NCBI GenBank assembly: GCA_013399875.1
Contig: VXAZ01000263.1
Location: 2,233,262-2,297,261, forward strand
Direction: 5' to 3'
Source of the DNA: Gymnorhina tibicen
Lineage: Eukaryota > Chordata > Aves > Passeriformes > Artamidae
Length of the DNA stretch: 64,000 bases
Made by a program: the position numbers and the translations under genes. Positions 12,681 through 25,148 of this stretch are shown here, piece by piece. The notes under the pieces were generated by a model, which saw nothing but the letters and a program-made list of their open reading frames with translations, searched no databases and was not told where the DNA came from. How positions within the stretch are numbered: position 1 is the first letter of the stretch; each line of letters opens with the position of its first letter.

Positions 12681-15600
12681 ATTAGTTATGCTAAGGCGAT
12701 ACTCAGCAAAAGGCAGCTAGCAGTGAGCCCAGCAGGGTCTTCAGATGGTTAATGTCAGGGTAAAGAGGAGGAAAGGTGATTTTCCAGTTTGTGCTGCATG
12801 TTCCAGGGGCCCTTTCTGTGCAGCAAACTACCCCTTGGTCATAGTTAACTGTCAGTAATTTACCGTATTTGGATTCCCGAAACAAAATGCAATGTTTAGT
12901 TCAGCTTTGAATGGCAAACAGTTCCTTATGGAGCTTAATTGCTTTGTTTACATGTAGCTAGTTACTTATCATGTGGCAAGAACAATAGGCTGAGTGCCTC
13001 GCTTAACCCATGATCAGAATGAGATAAAACACGGAAGACAGTGAGGCTGTATTTCTTAAACAGACCACAGGTCAGATGCAGCCTCCTTGGCTGGCTGGCT
13101 GGTAGAAAACCTGCTGCCTGGCATACCCTTTGTCTCTACAGCGGCTCTGTGACTTTGCCATATGTCCTTGCTGTCTGATCTTCAGCTAAAAGCAAGTGGT
13201 GTTTCTTGGGTCTCTATTTCACATGGACCAGGCGCCTTCCTGAGAGCTGTGTGACTCACTGACCATTCCTGGCACAGTGCATGCAGTGAACATCAGACCA
13301 GCACACAAGGCTTTGACCTCAGGTTACCCCACAGCTTAACCTGGACCATGCCCAGTTTGCAACAGAGGCACTTGGCTTTTCTTCTCCCTATAAGGAGGTA
13401 GGGCAGGTCCTTGGGGAAGCGTGAGCCTTGATTTCTCAACCAGCCACACCTGTCTTGTGGGATGAGGAGCAAAATGGAGTTTACTTCAGTTAAGCCAGAT
13501 CTCTGCCAGTCAGTCATGCCTGCTACTGACAGGAGACCTTTTAACAAGGGTGCTTCAGCCATGCCAGAACACTTTTCTTGTTGTCACGCAGTCCTCCAGC
13601 CACAGGGAGTAGTACCCTGTGATCCAGCATGACAGAAGTGCATGACCCACGTGCTTTCCCTGCCCAGAAGTTGAGAAGTTCATTGTCAGGTCTGCCAGAC
13701 TAATAGAGACAAAATAATTTTTTGGTTGGAACTGCAGCTCTCACACCCTCAAGGAGTCCTTTGCGTCTTGGGGGAGCGTGGGGCTCACACAAGGTCTCCC
13801 TGCGTAACTGAGCTTTCCTGAGCTCTGAGCAGAGAGGACATTCCAGAGATTTTTATCTGTTTGCCTCTCCATTTCACTGGTGGCTTTTCCCCTCATAACA
13901 TGTGAATTAAAAGTCAGAAAGTTTGCTGAGAAAGACTCCTAGTTTGTTTCTCAGGTAGTTTCTTTTGGCAGAAGGGAATTCTCCATTACAGCTGCTTGTA
14001 CCAAAGGAGTAAGGTACATGTTCTCCATTAATTTGCCTGAAGTTGAGCTTCAGCCTTGTGAATAGCAGACACAGGGATACCAGCTGTGTGAGCCTTGCTG
14101 CCAACCCTGCAAACTGGAGAACAAGTTGCTAACATCTCTTATTTTGTAGATCTGTGTGCAGCTGGGAATGAGAGGCCTTTGAAAATATGCACAGAATGTT
14201 TAAGTGCAGGAGAGGAACCTGTAAACCAAAAATCTTCTTTATCTTACTTTTTCCATGAGTGAATTATTAACTGGCACGGTTGCATGCTCAAATCTTAGGT
14301 ACAGTTTACAGTTGTCACTTGCACTTGAAGGGGTGTAAATGGAGGCTGATATCCTTTATAGCAGTCTATCTCCACACCTGTTCCTCTTCCCTCTGTAGGC
14401 AATCTCTCACTTGCAGAGGTGATGCAAGGCAGAAATATTTCCTGTTTGTTTATGTTTGTGGTACAGGGGAACCAAATCATGCAAATAGCTGAACAAGACC
14501 ACAATGACAGTGGTATTCTAGAGAATACTACCAGTTATCATTACCTTCCCAAGCCTTTAGACTATAAAAATAAACTTTAAAAGTCTACTGAAGATTTAAT
14601 CAGTGAAAACCCCTTCCCTTCCACCGCTACCTAAATATAATATGAGCTGCTTCTAGAGCTGGAGGCCTCCTCAATAAGACTACCACTCTTTTTGAGCTAA
14701 TACAAGCATTTACAGCTACCATAAAAATGGAAAGGTTAGCATGTCTGCTCTTGCCTTGTCATTCTTCTGCTTGCGTAACACAGAGCCCAGTAATCATCAC
14801 AAAAAAAGAAAACCTTCAGAAACATATCTTTGAGGAGGAAAACTCTGCACAAGGATCAATTATATTCCTCACAAGAATTCAGCATCTGAGTCGAGGGTTC
14901 CCAGAGACTGACCTGGAAAGCTGCTGAGTATGTGACCCTCAGGAAAATTTTCAAATTGTGGCTGCTCTGCACTGTCTTGCTGATCCTTTTTCTTTTTTTT
15001 TTTGGTCATGCAGCCCCTATCCTGATGTCCCACCCATTAGGTTGCCCTCCATGAACAGAACTCTGGGAACTCCTGAGTTCATCATCCAGGAAAACCTTTA
15101 TTTTGGAATACAGACTGAAAAAGATAATCTGTTTTGTTAAGTGTTTCCACACCTCTGTAAACATGCAGTCTCCTCGTCTGGATGATCTCATGCGTATATT
15201 CATCAAAGTTCTTACTTAGCTTTGAGACAGCATTTGCAGCAAAACAGTAATATATGCAATATAAAAAGGTTTTGGGTGAGATCCAGTACAAGCATCTCAT
15301 GGTGAAATCATTCTTAATATTATTTAACAGCTACCTGGTGTCTGATCTGGAGAAACTGGTCACAACTACACCTTCCTTTAGATGCTTAAGTGAATGGCAC
15401 ATGTGAGCCTTGGATGTTATGTGAATGTAGGGCAAGGAGGACACAGATCATAATTTGTCTCTCACGTTGTCAAGCACGTTCCTCCTCCATTTTTTTGACA
15501 ATGGATTGTTGATAGAGTGATAGCTGCTAAACAGGTACGAGCTCATCAGCACTCCTTACCAAAGAGACCTTGTCTGGAAACTCTCACCTCTCTCACTGGA

Positions 15601-15707
15601 AGTAGAGGGAAGGAAAATTGGAAGTCTCTGGCTTAAGGAAAACCATTTGGTACTATAGAAGTTAAGTGAAGAACAGCTAACCTGCTGGAGCATCACAGGC
15701 TGGAGAC

Positions 15708-15824
15708 CTGAATGTTCTGGCAGATGCCATCATTTTGGCAACGGAGCAGGTGGCAGTCCTGCAAAGTCCTCATGGTCTTTATCACGTAGTAGGAAGTGGC
15801 ATTGCTGCCCTGGATGCAAACATC
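15708..15824 (-). other. Candidate exon with EGF-like cysteine spacing
   Basis: On the minus strand a strong 3' splice site (ACTTCTTTTTTAG, ending at 15825) is followed by 39 open codons. The translation ends with CHLLRCQNDGICQN. This has the spacing C-x4-C-x5-C with N and G between the last two cysteines, as in the first half of an EGF-like module, and an N-glycosylation sequon (N-A-T) lies upstream near residue 8. The possible donor after CAG at 15708 is GTCTCC, which is weak. If splicing does not occur there, the frame stops five codons later. The next candidate exon on this strand (15560-15595) begins with TGA in the required phase, so the two do not join. It may be a decayed or chance exon. 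Confidence 0.2.
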
Positions 15825-17605
15825 CTAAAAAAGAAGTGATTAGTTAGTGACTCCACAGAAATAAATGGTTGGACACAGTTGATACCACGAGTATTGGAGT
15901 GCAAGGTCACAATAGGAGTAGAAGGAGTATCGGTGTTCCCAGTGACAGCTGTAATACCTACCAATGATTATGTCTTACAAAACCAAAAACCCCAACACCA
16001 AACCCAGCAGTCTTACAGAGTCATTACTTTTCAGCTTTCAAAACTCTTCTGGAGAGTTTTTGCAAATGGGTGGTCTAAAACCCAGGCTGATTAAGTATCT
16101 GCTCTGCCTCCTGTCACCTTGGAAACAGGGAATGCCTACTGTGAAAACGATCTGAAGGATTCAGGATGGAAATTCAGATGTTCGTGTACAACAGACTTTT
16201 TCCCCGTTTTCGTTGCTCAGAACAATAATACGAGAGTCCACAGCAAGGTCTGCATTTCCAGCTATGTGCACAGCGTAACAAGTACACTGAGGTGGCTTAT
16301 GGCAGGCAACACTTCATGGTAAATGCTGCATTGGAACTAGGAGTGCCCATGTGTGTGCTGCTGAAAGTAGGGAAAAAACTTATTTTCACACTCCATAATG
16401 CAGAGCATGCACCCACGCAGTTTGAGCTCCTTATTTACTGTAACCAGTTTATTGTGGGCCATTGTAACTATCTATGTTATATATCTGTTCTTGCTTGCAT
16501 CCCTGGGAGATAATGAGATTGTGTAGTGGTTATATTGACAGCAGGGTTTCTTTTCCAAATTCCTTTGCTTCTGTTCTGTTCTTCATGCAGCCCACTGAAA
16601 TAATCTCTTTCTATACTGTGGAGTTCTTCCAAGAGATTTTTCTTTTTTGTTGGATACATCCATAAAAAACAAGAAATTCTACCTTGCAGTTTTGTTCCCT
16701 CAAAACATCAGTCTATATCCACCCATTGAAGTCATCTTACTTTTGTCCCTAATCTGTCTTAATATCTTCAGGCAACCAAGAAACTGGCCTTTCATCTGTC
16801 TTGAACTCTTTAGAATTGCTCAACAGTTGCACAAAATTGTTTTTCCTCCTCCTGCTGCGAAGATAGTACCAAATTAGGAGTGTATAATGGGCCAGGCTTT
16901 TCCCATTTGCCAGGGGCTGGGATCTCATGGCCTAAAGATGGAGAGATGTTCCTTGCTGTGCTTGACATAGAGGCCTGAAAGTCCTTTGCTCCTTTAGGCA
17001 TTTTAGGGTTCTCAGTGTCTTACAGGGACTTTATTTCCCAGCTTTCCTGACACTTAACTCTGTGTGGCCAGGTAAATATTATGGGGTGTGCACAGCCAAA
17101 GAGTACAAAGAGCCAAAGAAATGGAGCTAACATTAGGCCTGATCTTCTTGCTCCCTTGTCAGAGGCCCTTATGGATTTAACAGTTTGTGATAACTCAAAC
17201 GTTGCCCTTCTAATCCTGTTTTTTCACGGAATGTTTCAAGGATTACCACTTCGGGTTTGGTTTTGGGGTTACAGTCTCAACACTTGTGATTACAATAAAG
17301 TAGGATCCTCAACTTCAGGTCACTGCTTGATGTTCTCTTATCCTGGAAATTAAGTCATGCTGATTTAAATGTCTGCATCCGTTGTCTTTCCAAGATGCAC
17401 AGCATGGTTTAAAGATAAATGCTTGCCATTTTGGGACAGACTGTGTGCTAGGTTTAAGTTCACTTAGCAAAGCTTTTTTATTGGAGCAGCTCATGTAACT
17501 TGTTAACATGCAAGAAATTATTAAGCTTTCACTTCCTCCACTCCCATTTCCTGTTTGGATGTTGAAAGGAAGCCCTGATTGCTAATTTGTGATTAGCCAG
17601 CAACC

Positions 17606-17940
17606 CGGAGTGAACTTAATCCTGGGGGTTTGTGTGGTGCTTGCCTATGCAGATACGGCCTCACTCAAGAGGGGGTCTGCTGCAGCTCACGTTTCGTGGG
17701 GAGAGCTGTAAACAAGCTGCTCTTCTTTCCGTGAATTCATGGCCTGCCTTCTGAGAACAGAGGTAATGCCCGGCCTGCCGGAGCTTGGGAGGCGACACTA
17801 AAATGTTGGATGCCGCCGGAGAGAAGGGACACATGAGGGTGTTTCTCCAGTCTTGCTTGCCCAGGAGGTGGCACTGTGCAATAGTGGGATTTTTACCTGC
17901 AGCGTTTGCCGTGTGACCCGACTTCGATTGTTTGAGACGT
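17606..17940. promoter_or_regulatory. CpG cluster, possible CpG island or alternative promoter
   Basis: By hand I count 15 CpG dinucleotides in 335 bases. GC content is roughly 52 percent, giving an observed/expected CpG ratio near 0.65, whereas most lines elsewhere in the window hold none to two. The sites fall in two groups, 17606-17817 and 17903-17940, separated by a CpG-free 80 bases. Such clusters survive where germline DNA is unmethylated, typically at promoters or strongly conserved elements. On the minus strand a good 5' splice site (CAG followed by GTAAAA) lies at about 17891-17899, just inside the cluster, so a non-coding first exon read leftward is possible. On the plus strand there is a second donor-like site (GAG followed by GTAATG) at 17760-17768. 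No long open frame accompanies it. The span is short for a classical island. Confidence 0.4.
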
Positions 17941-18596
17941 GACAGATGAGTGAAGTTCCTTAGTCAGTAAAAACAGAGGGACTTGTACTTCTTTTAGGAT
18001 GCCTCAGCTCTCTCCTGAGCGAAGTGCATTGTACTATCTACTTTGCACTCCTGTGTTAGGGAACTGACCTTCGTACTGGTTGTGCAGTCAGGATCAGAAC
18101 TGGGTTTGTGGGTGAAATTGTTCTGGCCACGAAAGAAGTGGTGATGTCTTTGGAGCACCTTTAATTCCAAGGCTTTTGTGCAAGTCCTTTTTGTCCCCCT
18201 TGACATTTCCCAGACCTACTGACAAAGCAGCCAAAACAAAGAGGTGTATGCATGTAGTATGTGCTAGAAAATTAGAAAGCTTTGAGGAGTCTCTGTGGGA
18301 TCTCTCTGTCCTGCATGCATTGTGATATGTTCCTGTTTGAGTACTGGTTGCTCTAGTTTAGTGCTTGTATATAAAACATACACAGCTTTTTTAAGGGATC
18401 CGTGACCCCACCTGCAAGTGTCTGACCTGATTTGTGCTGCCAGATGCAGGCCAACAGGGCTGAGATAAATCTAGAAAATCTTCCAGGTCTTCCATTTTTT
18501 ATAATGGTGATAAGCTGAGAGCATTTTCATTTCTCTCTCCAAAAACAGCCTGAGATTAGGAACACATACAGGTCTGTGGGTAATTCTGATCTTGAA

Positions 18597-18686
18597 ATGG
18601 ATATACTACTTTACAAAATCTTAGGCAAGCTTATTAATCTTCTTATTTTAATTCTCAGAAAGGTGAAAAGGGGTAATGCTTTCTTA
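18597..18686 (+). mobile_element. Possible ancient MIR/CORE-SINE relic
   Basis: The order of short motifs resembles the second half of a MIR element: TTAGGCAAGCTTATTAATCT, then a pyrimidine-rich stretch ending TTCTCAG, then GTGAAAAGGGGTAATGC. In MIR-type SINEs the corresponding order is a GGGCAAGTTACTTAA-like phrase, a CTCAGTTTCC-like phrase and an AAAATGGGGATAAT-like phrase. Similarity is patchy, as expected for an element shared across amniotes, and could be coincidental. The same stretch also looks like a 3' splice site, a common side effect of this repeat family. Confidence 0.3.
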
Positions 18687-19274
18687 ACACAAGAAATACA
18701 AGGACATATTCGTAACACGTATTGTAACGTAACAGATATGTTCACAATATACCTTGGAGTTAGAAATGTTACATGAATGCTAAATATTTTGTTATTATTA
18801 ATCGAATCTTAAGTGGCCTATACATCTATAACAAAGGCCTCTTAGCAAACACGTCCTTTGAAATAGCCTGACCCTTTCCACTTTTTCAGAGACATTAATA
18901 GTTTCCTGGCTCAGTGTTTTAGGAAATGTCGTCATAGTCTGGAGGAACCAATAAAAACATAAGTCACCTATTTTGTCTGATCATTTTATGCCAGGATATT
19001 TGAGGCTGGAAGCTGTGGAGGCGTAGGAGGGGACTGCTTCATTTGTGTGGCTGGAAGATGTAGAGATTTTAATTCTGCTTTAGTATAACTTTACATGGTA
19101 GGACTCTAGGACTGTGTGAAAAATAGTATTTTTTGAGTTCATAGACAGAGGCTCTGGATAGTTTTTGTAACTATTTAACTACTTTTCCCCCCTTCCTATG
19201 CCATTTATTGCTTCAGTGCCTGATGAAAGGAATGGTATCTTTGGAGAAGAGTATTCTGTTGATTTTAGGCTTAC

Positions 19275-19419
19275 CTTGTCCTTTAATAAAGGGGTGTCCT
19301 TTAATAAAGGGGTAATAGCTCTTAAGAAATGGCAGTGCCTTGAAACAAATGTTGGTAGCTGATTATGGCAATATTGGTGGGACAACAGCTTATTTGGTAT
19401 GGTCAAAGCAGGCCATTTC
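19275..19419 (-). other. Candidate 145-base exon containing a duplicated 18-mer
   Basis: On the minus strand, acceptor GCATTTTCTGCTTGTAG ends at 19420 and a strong donor AAG-GTAAGC lies at 19269-19277. One frame is open for 48 codons. Its last 14 codons contain the in-frame duplication TPLLKD (ITPLLKDTPLLKDK), caused by the 18-bp tandem duplication at 19277-19312. A duplication that is a multiple of three and keeps the frame open is what one sees in coding DNA, but one instance is weak evidence. The rest of the translation is rich in H, Q and C and not recognisable. Confidence 0.16.
19277..19312. repeat. Tandem duplication, 18-bp unit x2
   Basis: TGTCCTTTAATAAAGGGG occurs twice head-to-tail without divergence. 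The unit contains the imperfect palindrome CCTTTAATAAAGG. It lies within the minus-strand exon candidate 19275-19419. Confidence 0.95.
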
Positions 19420-22400
19420 CTACAAGCAGAAAATGCAATTACTTAAATTAAGGAACTACTACTATATGAAATCTCAATACAAAGCATCATTACATGACGT
19501 TGTGAAAAGCAAACCATGAGTGTCTGCAGCAGGCATCTGGTGACACTTTTTTCTTTATAAATGCCAACATTTACAGTGGGCCAACCCCTGCCATCCTTCC
19601 TTGGTTTTGATTCTCTCCTTTCTGAGGCAAAACTTCCAGCAAGTGTGTTAGTCCTGACTATGATCTCTTGGCTGTGGAGAGCAGACATGCATTGCAGTTT
19701 TTCCTCTACTGTGCTGTTGTCTGCTGCAGCCTTCACACAGCCCCTCAGAGTTAACATCTCAGTTACTGTTAATTTACGCTTGGTTGCATGGAGCTGGAAA
19801 GATTGTTCTGACCCCATTTATCCTCTGCCTCTTCCCAGAGCATCCTCCAGAGAGGACCAAAGTTTTTGCCCGTTTTTGGGAAGTCATGCTCTGTGTTTTC
19901 TCTTCTGTGTTCCATCAGCATTGGAGACCAGTGTAATGTTTGTCAGCAGTCTAGAGAAACTGAAGGATAACACTTACTTCATCCTGCATAGCTATCTTTA
20001 CAGAAATGAGCTGTGGCACCAAAAGAGACAGCCACCACCACTGCAAGCTGCACCATAATGCATTATGTGGACTCTTCTCACCTGCCCCCCAATGTAGAAA
20101 AATCAAACATGATTTCTTTTCAGCTTCTGCCGTAGCCACAAACAGAGCAATGTGCAGCTGTCAGTGGTTCACTAAGAGTTCAAACTGTGTTCAGGCTGCA
20201 GTTCAGGGTCTGCAAACCCCCATTAAAATGTGCTTCAGGATTTCAGAAAGATGGAAAAGGGGGTCATGGGTACCAAGATACTGTGATTAGAGTCCAGTCC
20301 AAAGGGGAAATTGCTGCTGATCTCTGCATTTGTGTTTTATCAATCCAACAAGGTGTTATCTCAAGACTTATACAAGAAGCCAACAAATGACACCCCACAA
20401 ATGAACCTTTTTGTTAACTCTTGCCAGACATCTGCCGCTTATGTTTTTGGAGGCTTTTCTCTCCACCTTTCTATTTAATGTGCTGAATGCTCATTCTTTT
20501 TTTTTTCCCACCCAAGCTGAGTGTGCATCAGCCCTGTGGCAAAGAGACCGTGTCCTGTTACCTTCCACGCATAACAGCCACTAGGAGATGTTGCCTCAAC
20601 AGAGGCGTCCTCTTTGTACCTGTCAGTATGGCTTATCGTTTTTTGTGTATATTTTAGCAGGTCAGGCCTAGACTTGTTACTGTGAACTATGCCATGAGAT
20701 ACCCCTTTCAAATTCCTTCTTAAACTGGAGCTGGATCTGTGTGTGGAGGTGTCCCTGGAGTGTCAGTATCCCTGAGCACTTGGTGATACCAGGCTCGGTC
20801 CCAAAGCATAACGTGCAGTCAACAGCCAAACTGAGGCAATTTCTTTCCCAAGTAACACCCTTGGAGACCTGAAGAAACGTGCATTGAGCAGGATGTGTAG
20901 GTGAAGGGGTGAGTACAACATTGTTATTGTTGTTGCTTGTTCCCACGACAAATTCAGAACAAAGTGCCTGTGTCAGATACTCCTACCAGCTACTCAGGGA
21001 CTTCAGAGTAGACAAATCTCTCTTTCTGACTGCTGTCTTCCATGCTTGGATTTCATTTCAGTCATCAGGGGGTGTAGGCCCTGATGGGAGAAGTGTAGCT
21101 TTTTCTCTCGTGCCTGTTTCTTGGGTTTTCAGGGTCTAGGAAAGGCAGAGCTCTTCTCAGTCACATCCTTAGTTCAGTCATTTGCAAGTGGGAACTTCTT
21201 AATTTTTATTGGTGTGTGGTTAAACTGTAGTGAGCTGTGCACATATCTATTCTGAAATAAACACCTCTCTCATCCAGCAGAGGAAGTGTGACCTCAGGAA
21301 GAACCCGATTTAAAAACAAGACTATCATTTTAATCCTCAGCTTGCGCCCCGCTCCCCTCAGGGCTTTGTGATGATGGCTGGAATTTCTTCATTGACTGTA
21401 GGTTTTTTTTCAATAAACAGTGAAATTCTCCCAAAGCAGAAACTATCCAATCCTACCCAAAGAAATTTAGTGAAAGTGAAACTGTAGAGAAGATGAAGGC
21501 AAACTATTTCTTACATTTTTCTCTTATTCCTGTATACTACCATATGACTTGGCCATAACAGTCGTGTGAAAATGCGTAACCTGTTCTGTAAAGCTGAATA
21601 CCCTGTGGTCTCTGTGTTTGCAGCAGATACAAGGAAAAGGTTTTGTCTTCAGGCATGTCTGTGCAGGGCCTAGAACACTTTTGGCTCTACATAAGATATA
21701 ATAATAATAAGGCCAGTACCTCTCTGCCAGCTAGTGAAATGAAAATGCTGTACTTCACAGTTATGTCATTGGAGAATTATATTTCATTAGAGCTGATATT
21801 AAAAACCCTGATGTCAGTTGTGAAATGTGGCTGACTTCAAATTTGCAAAACACATAGGAAATTTTTTCGTAATGTGTTGTCACTTTAGAAGTCTGGCAGT
21901 CCTTTAGGTTCACTCATAAAACTTTAAGCTCTCAGAAGGGGAAAACCCCAAGGCTATTTCCCCTAAGCTTTAAAAGCTTTGCTTTTACTAGCAAATGCCA
22001 TTTTTATAAAGTATATGCAAGTAATGTTCTGGATGCTTCAAACAGCCGCAGCTCTTAGGACTTTCAGGTTGGAGAACTGGATTAAGTAGTCATGAGAAGT
22101 AAGTTATTCTAGCTGTTTAAATGGGAGCTCTTAGAAAGTCAGTGAACAGGGTAGAGAATAGCAGTCCAAACTGTTTCTGGTTATTAAATGCAAAAACATG
22201 CCTGTTGTTTTGCCGTTTTGCCTTCCCATTTGGTGGCTCACAGGCTTGTGTTACTGGGAAGGACTGTGTGCACAGCAGTTGTGTTGAGTTGGTTCCAGCA
22301 GGTCACTGAGCTGCAGAACAGTTTCCACATTTGTTTTCATAAATTTATGAAGTACTTGTAAATCAGACTTTTGTCTTAGTCACAGTAAAGACGCGAGGGG

Positions 22401-25099
22401 TATATGTGAGTATATGTATTAGCTCTTATTTTTGCTTGCTAGACAATATTTAAATGTGCAGTGCAGTATGTAAGATTATTTCTGCTGTAGTTATATTTAT
22501 TGTAGGAGATGGTAAATGATACTTGATTCTAGGCAGGATTTTCTGGCTTGGCGTTTTGTTCTGATGTGGAGAACTTGTGAACATACATACATTGTCATTT
22601 GCTAATAGAAAAATATATTATGGTTAAACAAGCAAATCCAAACTGTTTGTGGCTTGAAAATACGAAAATGACTAGATGTGTGTCCCTTTCTGCTTGGATA
22701 CATCCAACTCCACACCGTTCTCATTATTAAATACTACACTGGGCAATAGCCACTGTCTGCTATATCCACTCAGAAGCTGTGTTGGTGCTGTACCACCAAA
22801 TAAGAGTGACAGTGGCACAGTTCACATTTGGGGGCTTTTCCCCTACACACTCTGATTATAATCTCCTTTCTCCACATTGATTTTTCACCGGATTTTTAGG
22901 AATTTACTGTTTTCAGGGCTTCTCTCTCTCTCGAAATCTGCCAGCAGTGATAAGGGACAATATCCGATAGACAATTGTAAAACATTCTGTGCTAGGTTTT
23001 CTTTAGGAAGGAGTCTCCAATCAACCTGGTACAACCTTTCTTACAGGTCTATCCAATTGTGTATAGCATTTCTTAAAAATTCACTGCAGTTAATGGCATT
23101 AAAGTGGTGAATCTTAATAAATGAAAGCTGTTCAGTAGACAGACAGGGCTGAAATGCCAGTTAATCCCTGGCTGGGCAGATGCAGCTGTTCCTTTCTGAA
23201 TTTGTCAGCCTACTTGTGTGAGCAGGTCATTGTCTCTTTGGTGAGACAAAGGAGGGGGATACTTGTGTGTAAGGGTTAGATCAGCCTGTGGGATCAGGGT
23301 CTGGTTAAGGGAGTTTGTTTTTATCAGCACATTCTGACGCGAGTGGAAAATGGATGGCTTAGATTAGGAAAAGTCCCTGAAGTGTGCATATGTTCAGCTT
23401 GTTGCCTTCATGTACTTGGGGACTGTAAAATCAGTGACAAAACCACCTTTTTTTTTTTATTTCTTGATCTGTTTTTTTTTCTTGTTGTTGATTTTTTTTT
23501 TTAATTTTGGTAAAAATAGTAAAGGCATTGAAACACTTTCTGGAAACAGAAAACATTCCCAGCTTTTATGGATATGTGGTCAGCTCGTTCCCTTATAAGC
23601 AATATTCTTAATGGGAAGAAGTTGCTACTATTTCAGGTCAGTGTGTGTGTTTTCTTTTACAGTTGCCATGGCACTGGTAAGACAGATATGTTCTGTAGTT
23701 GTTTGTCTCGTTATAAGATGTGACTTTTATTTTCAGCACTGTATTTGCAGCATAATAGCATGTGCAGTAATTTTCCATACCTCACCGAAGTTGCCTGTGT
23801 TGGAGTTACTGCACTCTATTTTTTCTTGTTTGTCATATAGTCTGTTTCACCTGCCCACCTTTGGTGCACTAGAGTCAGTAGCCCCCACATACAATCTTTG
23901 AATTTTGGGTATTCTATAGTCTAGTGGATACTTAAGGTTAGAGACATTATGTCATGGTTGCAATCTTACATAAACACAAACCAGAGAGCCTAATCTAATA
24001 GTTTTTTATACAGCTCAATAAACTTGGCTGAGCTACAGCTTATCTTCTGAGGAGGCGCCCAATATTGATTTAAAGACTTCAGGTGATTGAGAATCTAACC
24101 AAGATTAACTGTAAGTTATAGCTACTAAATTTTACTGAGCTGTGTCAGTGTTTAAAAATGTAGCTTTACTGAAAGTAAAGTGCAGCAAAACACCAGCAGC
24201 AGCAGCCACAGCCAAAATCTACCACCTCTCCTTTGTTTTCCTCGTGTTTGCTCTTTTTTTAGTGAGACTTTCATCAAACTGATTGGGATCAAATCTCGCA
24301 GTACTTCAGCTTTTACTTTTTGCTATTACAGAAATAATTTTAGGGGAGTCCATCGGGTTTTCAAAGTAAGTTTCACAATTTGAAGTGTGTTGGCATAACT
24401 AGAAATGAGTCAAGCCCAAGACTCACAGACACTGGCGTTGAGCCCCAGTTTTTCCCTGCTACAGGTTCTTGTTCCTTTGATGACACCTGTCGTTGGTTCA
24501 CTGAGAATCAGCTTTACTGACTGAGTCTGTTTATCACACGGGAAACTGGAGTGAGGTGTCTGCAAGTGTCTCAAGGCTGTCTTACTGTTACCCCTACACG
24601 TGGCATTCAGGTGGAATATAGTATTGAAGAAAGCCAGAATTTTTATGTTGCTGTGTTGTGGTTAGTCAGATCAAGTTAAAGCAAACCTGTTTTGTCTTTG
24701 CATCTCTTTGGCCTTGCCTTTTTTGTTTGTTTTATTTGTTTGCTAGTGGGGCTTTCCTTTAAGTTTTTTTGTTTGTTTTTTTTTTAAATAGCAGAAAACA
24801 TGGATCGGCTTTGGAGCAAATAGTGAAAGGGAAGAAGCTACCAAAACAAACTTGACTGATGCTGAATCATGAGAGAGGAGTAGACCTGTTCATCAAGTTT
24901 ATTAGCACTGCATGCAAGACAAATGTAGCAGCATTTTCTGCTGTCACAGAATGCTGGGTTTGAGAATAACAAACATGCAACCTTTTCAGTTACACCAATG
25001 ACACAGCCAGAGGCTGGTTCAGGGGTGGCACCACTTGTATATCTTTTTCACAGGGTATCTAAAATTTAATCAGGGGAGAGGGTTACACAAAACACCCAC

Positions 25100-25148
25100 C
25101 TGTCTGTTTAGTTAAATTTGCTCCTTCTTGGACAGTGTTTAGAGGCTT
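25100..25148 (-). other. Candidate 49-base exon, unrecognised
   Basis: On the minus strand, acceptor TTAAACTATTTTTAATTCAG ends at 25149 and donor CAG-GTGGGT lies at 25094-25102. Between them only one frame is open, translating to KPLNTVQEGANLTKQT. The acceptor and donor are both good and the peptide has an N-L-T sequon, but its length makes chance likely. Confidence 0.15.

Larger units (their letters stand above)
9548..17605. other. Non-coding stretch, mostly featureless
   Basis: No recognisable gene. A plus-strand AAG-GTAAGT donor at 11224-11232 has stops in all upstream frames, so any exon there would be non-coding. The GATA palindrome and the EGF-like candidate exon are listed separately. 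A 36-base minus-strand exon candidate (15560-15595) has a very strong acceptor (CCTTCCCTCTACTTCCAG) and donor (TTG-GTAAGG) but no compatible neighbour. Confidence 0.65.

Noticed and set aside
19561..20058. 165-codon plus-strand open frame, the longest in the window
   Set aside because: No recognisable domain, low-complexity leucine/serine-rich translation, and a 124-codon frame overlaps it on the other strand. The length is within chance expectation for 64 kb.
24943..24972. TCACAGAATGCTGGGTTTGA, considered as a reversed CR1 tail
   Set aside because: Matches only a few bases of the CR1 end and lacks the GGTTGGAAGGGACC-like continuation.
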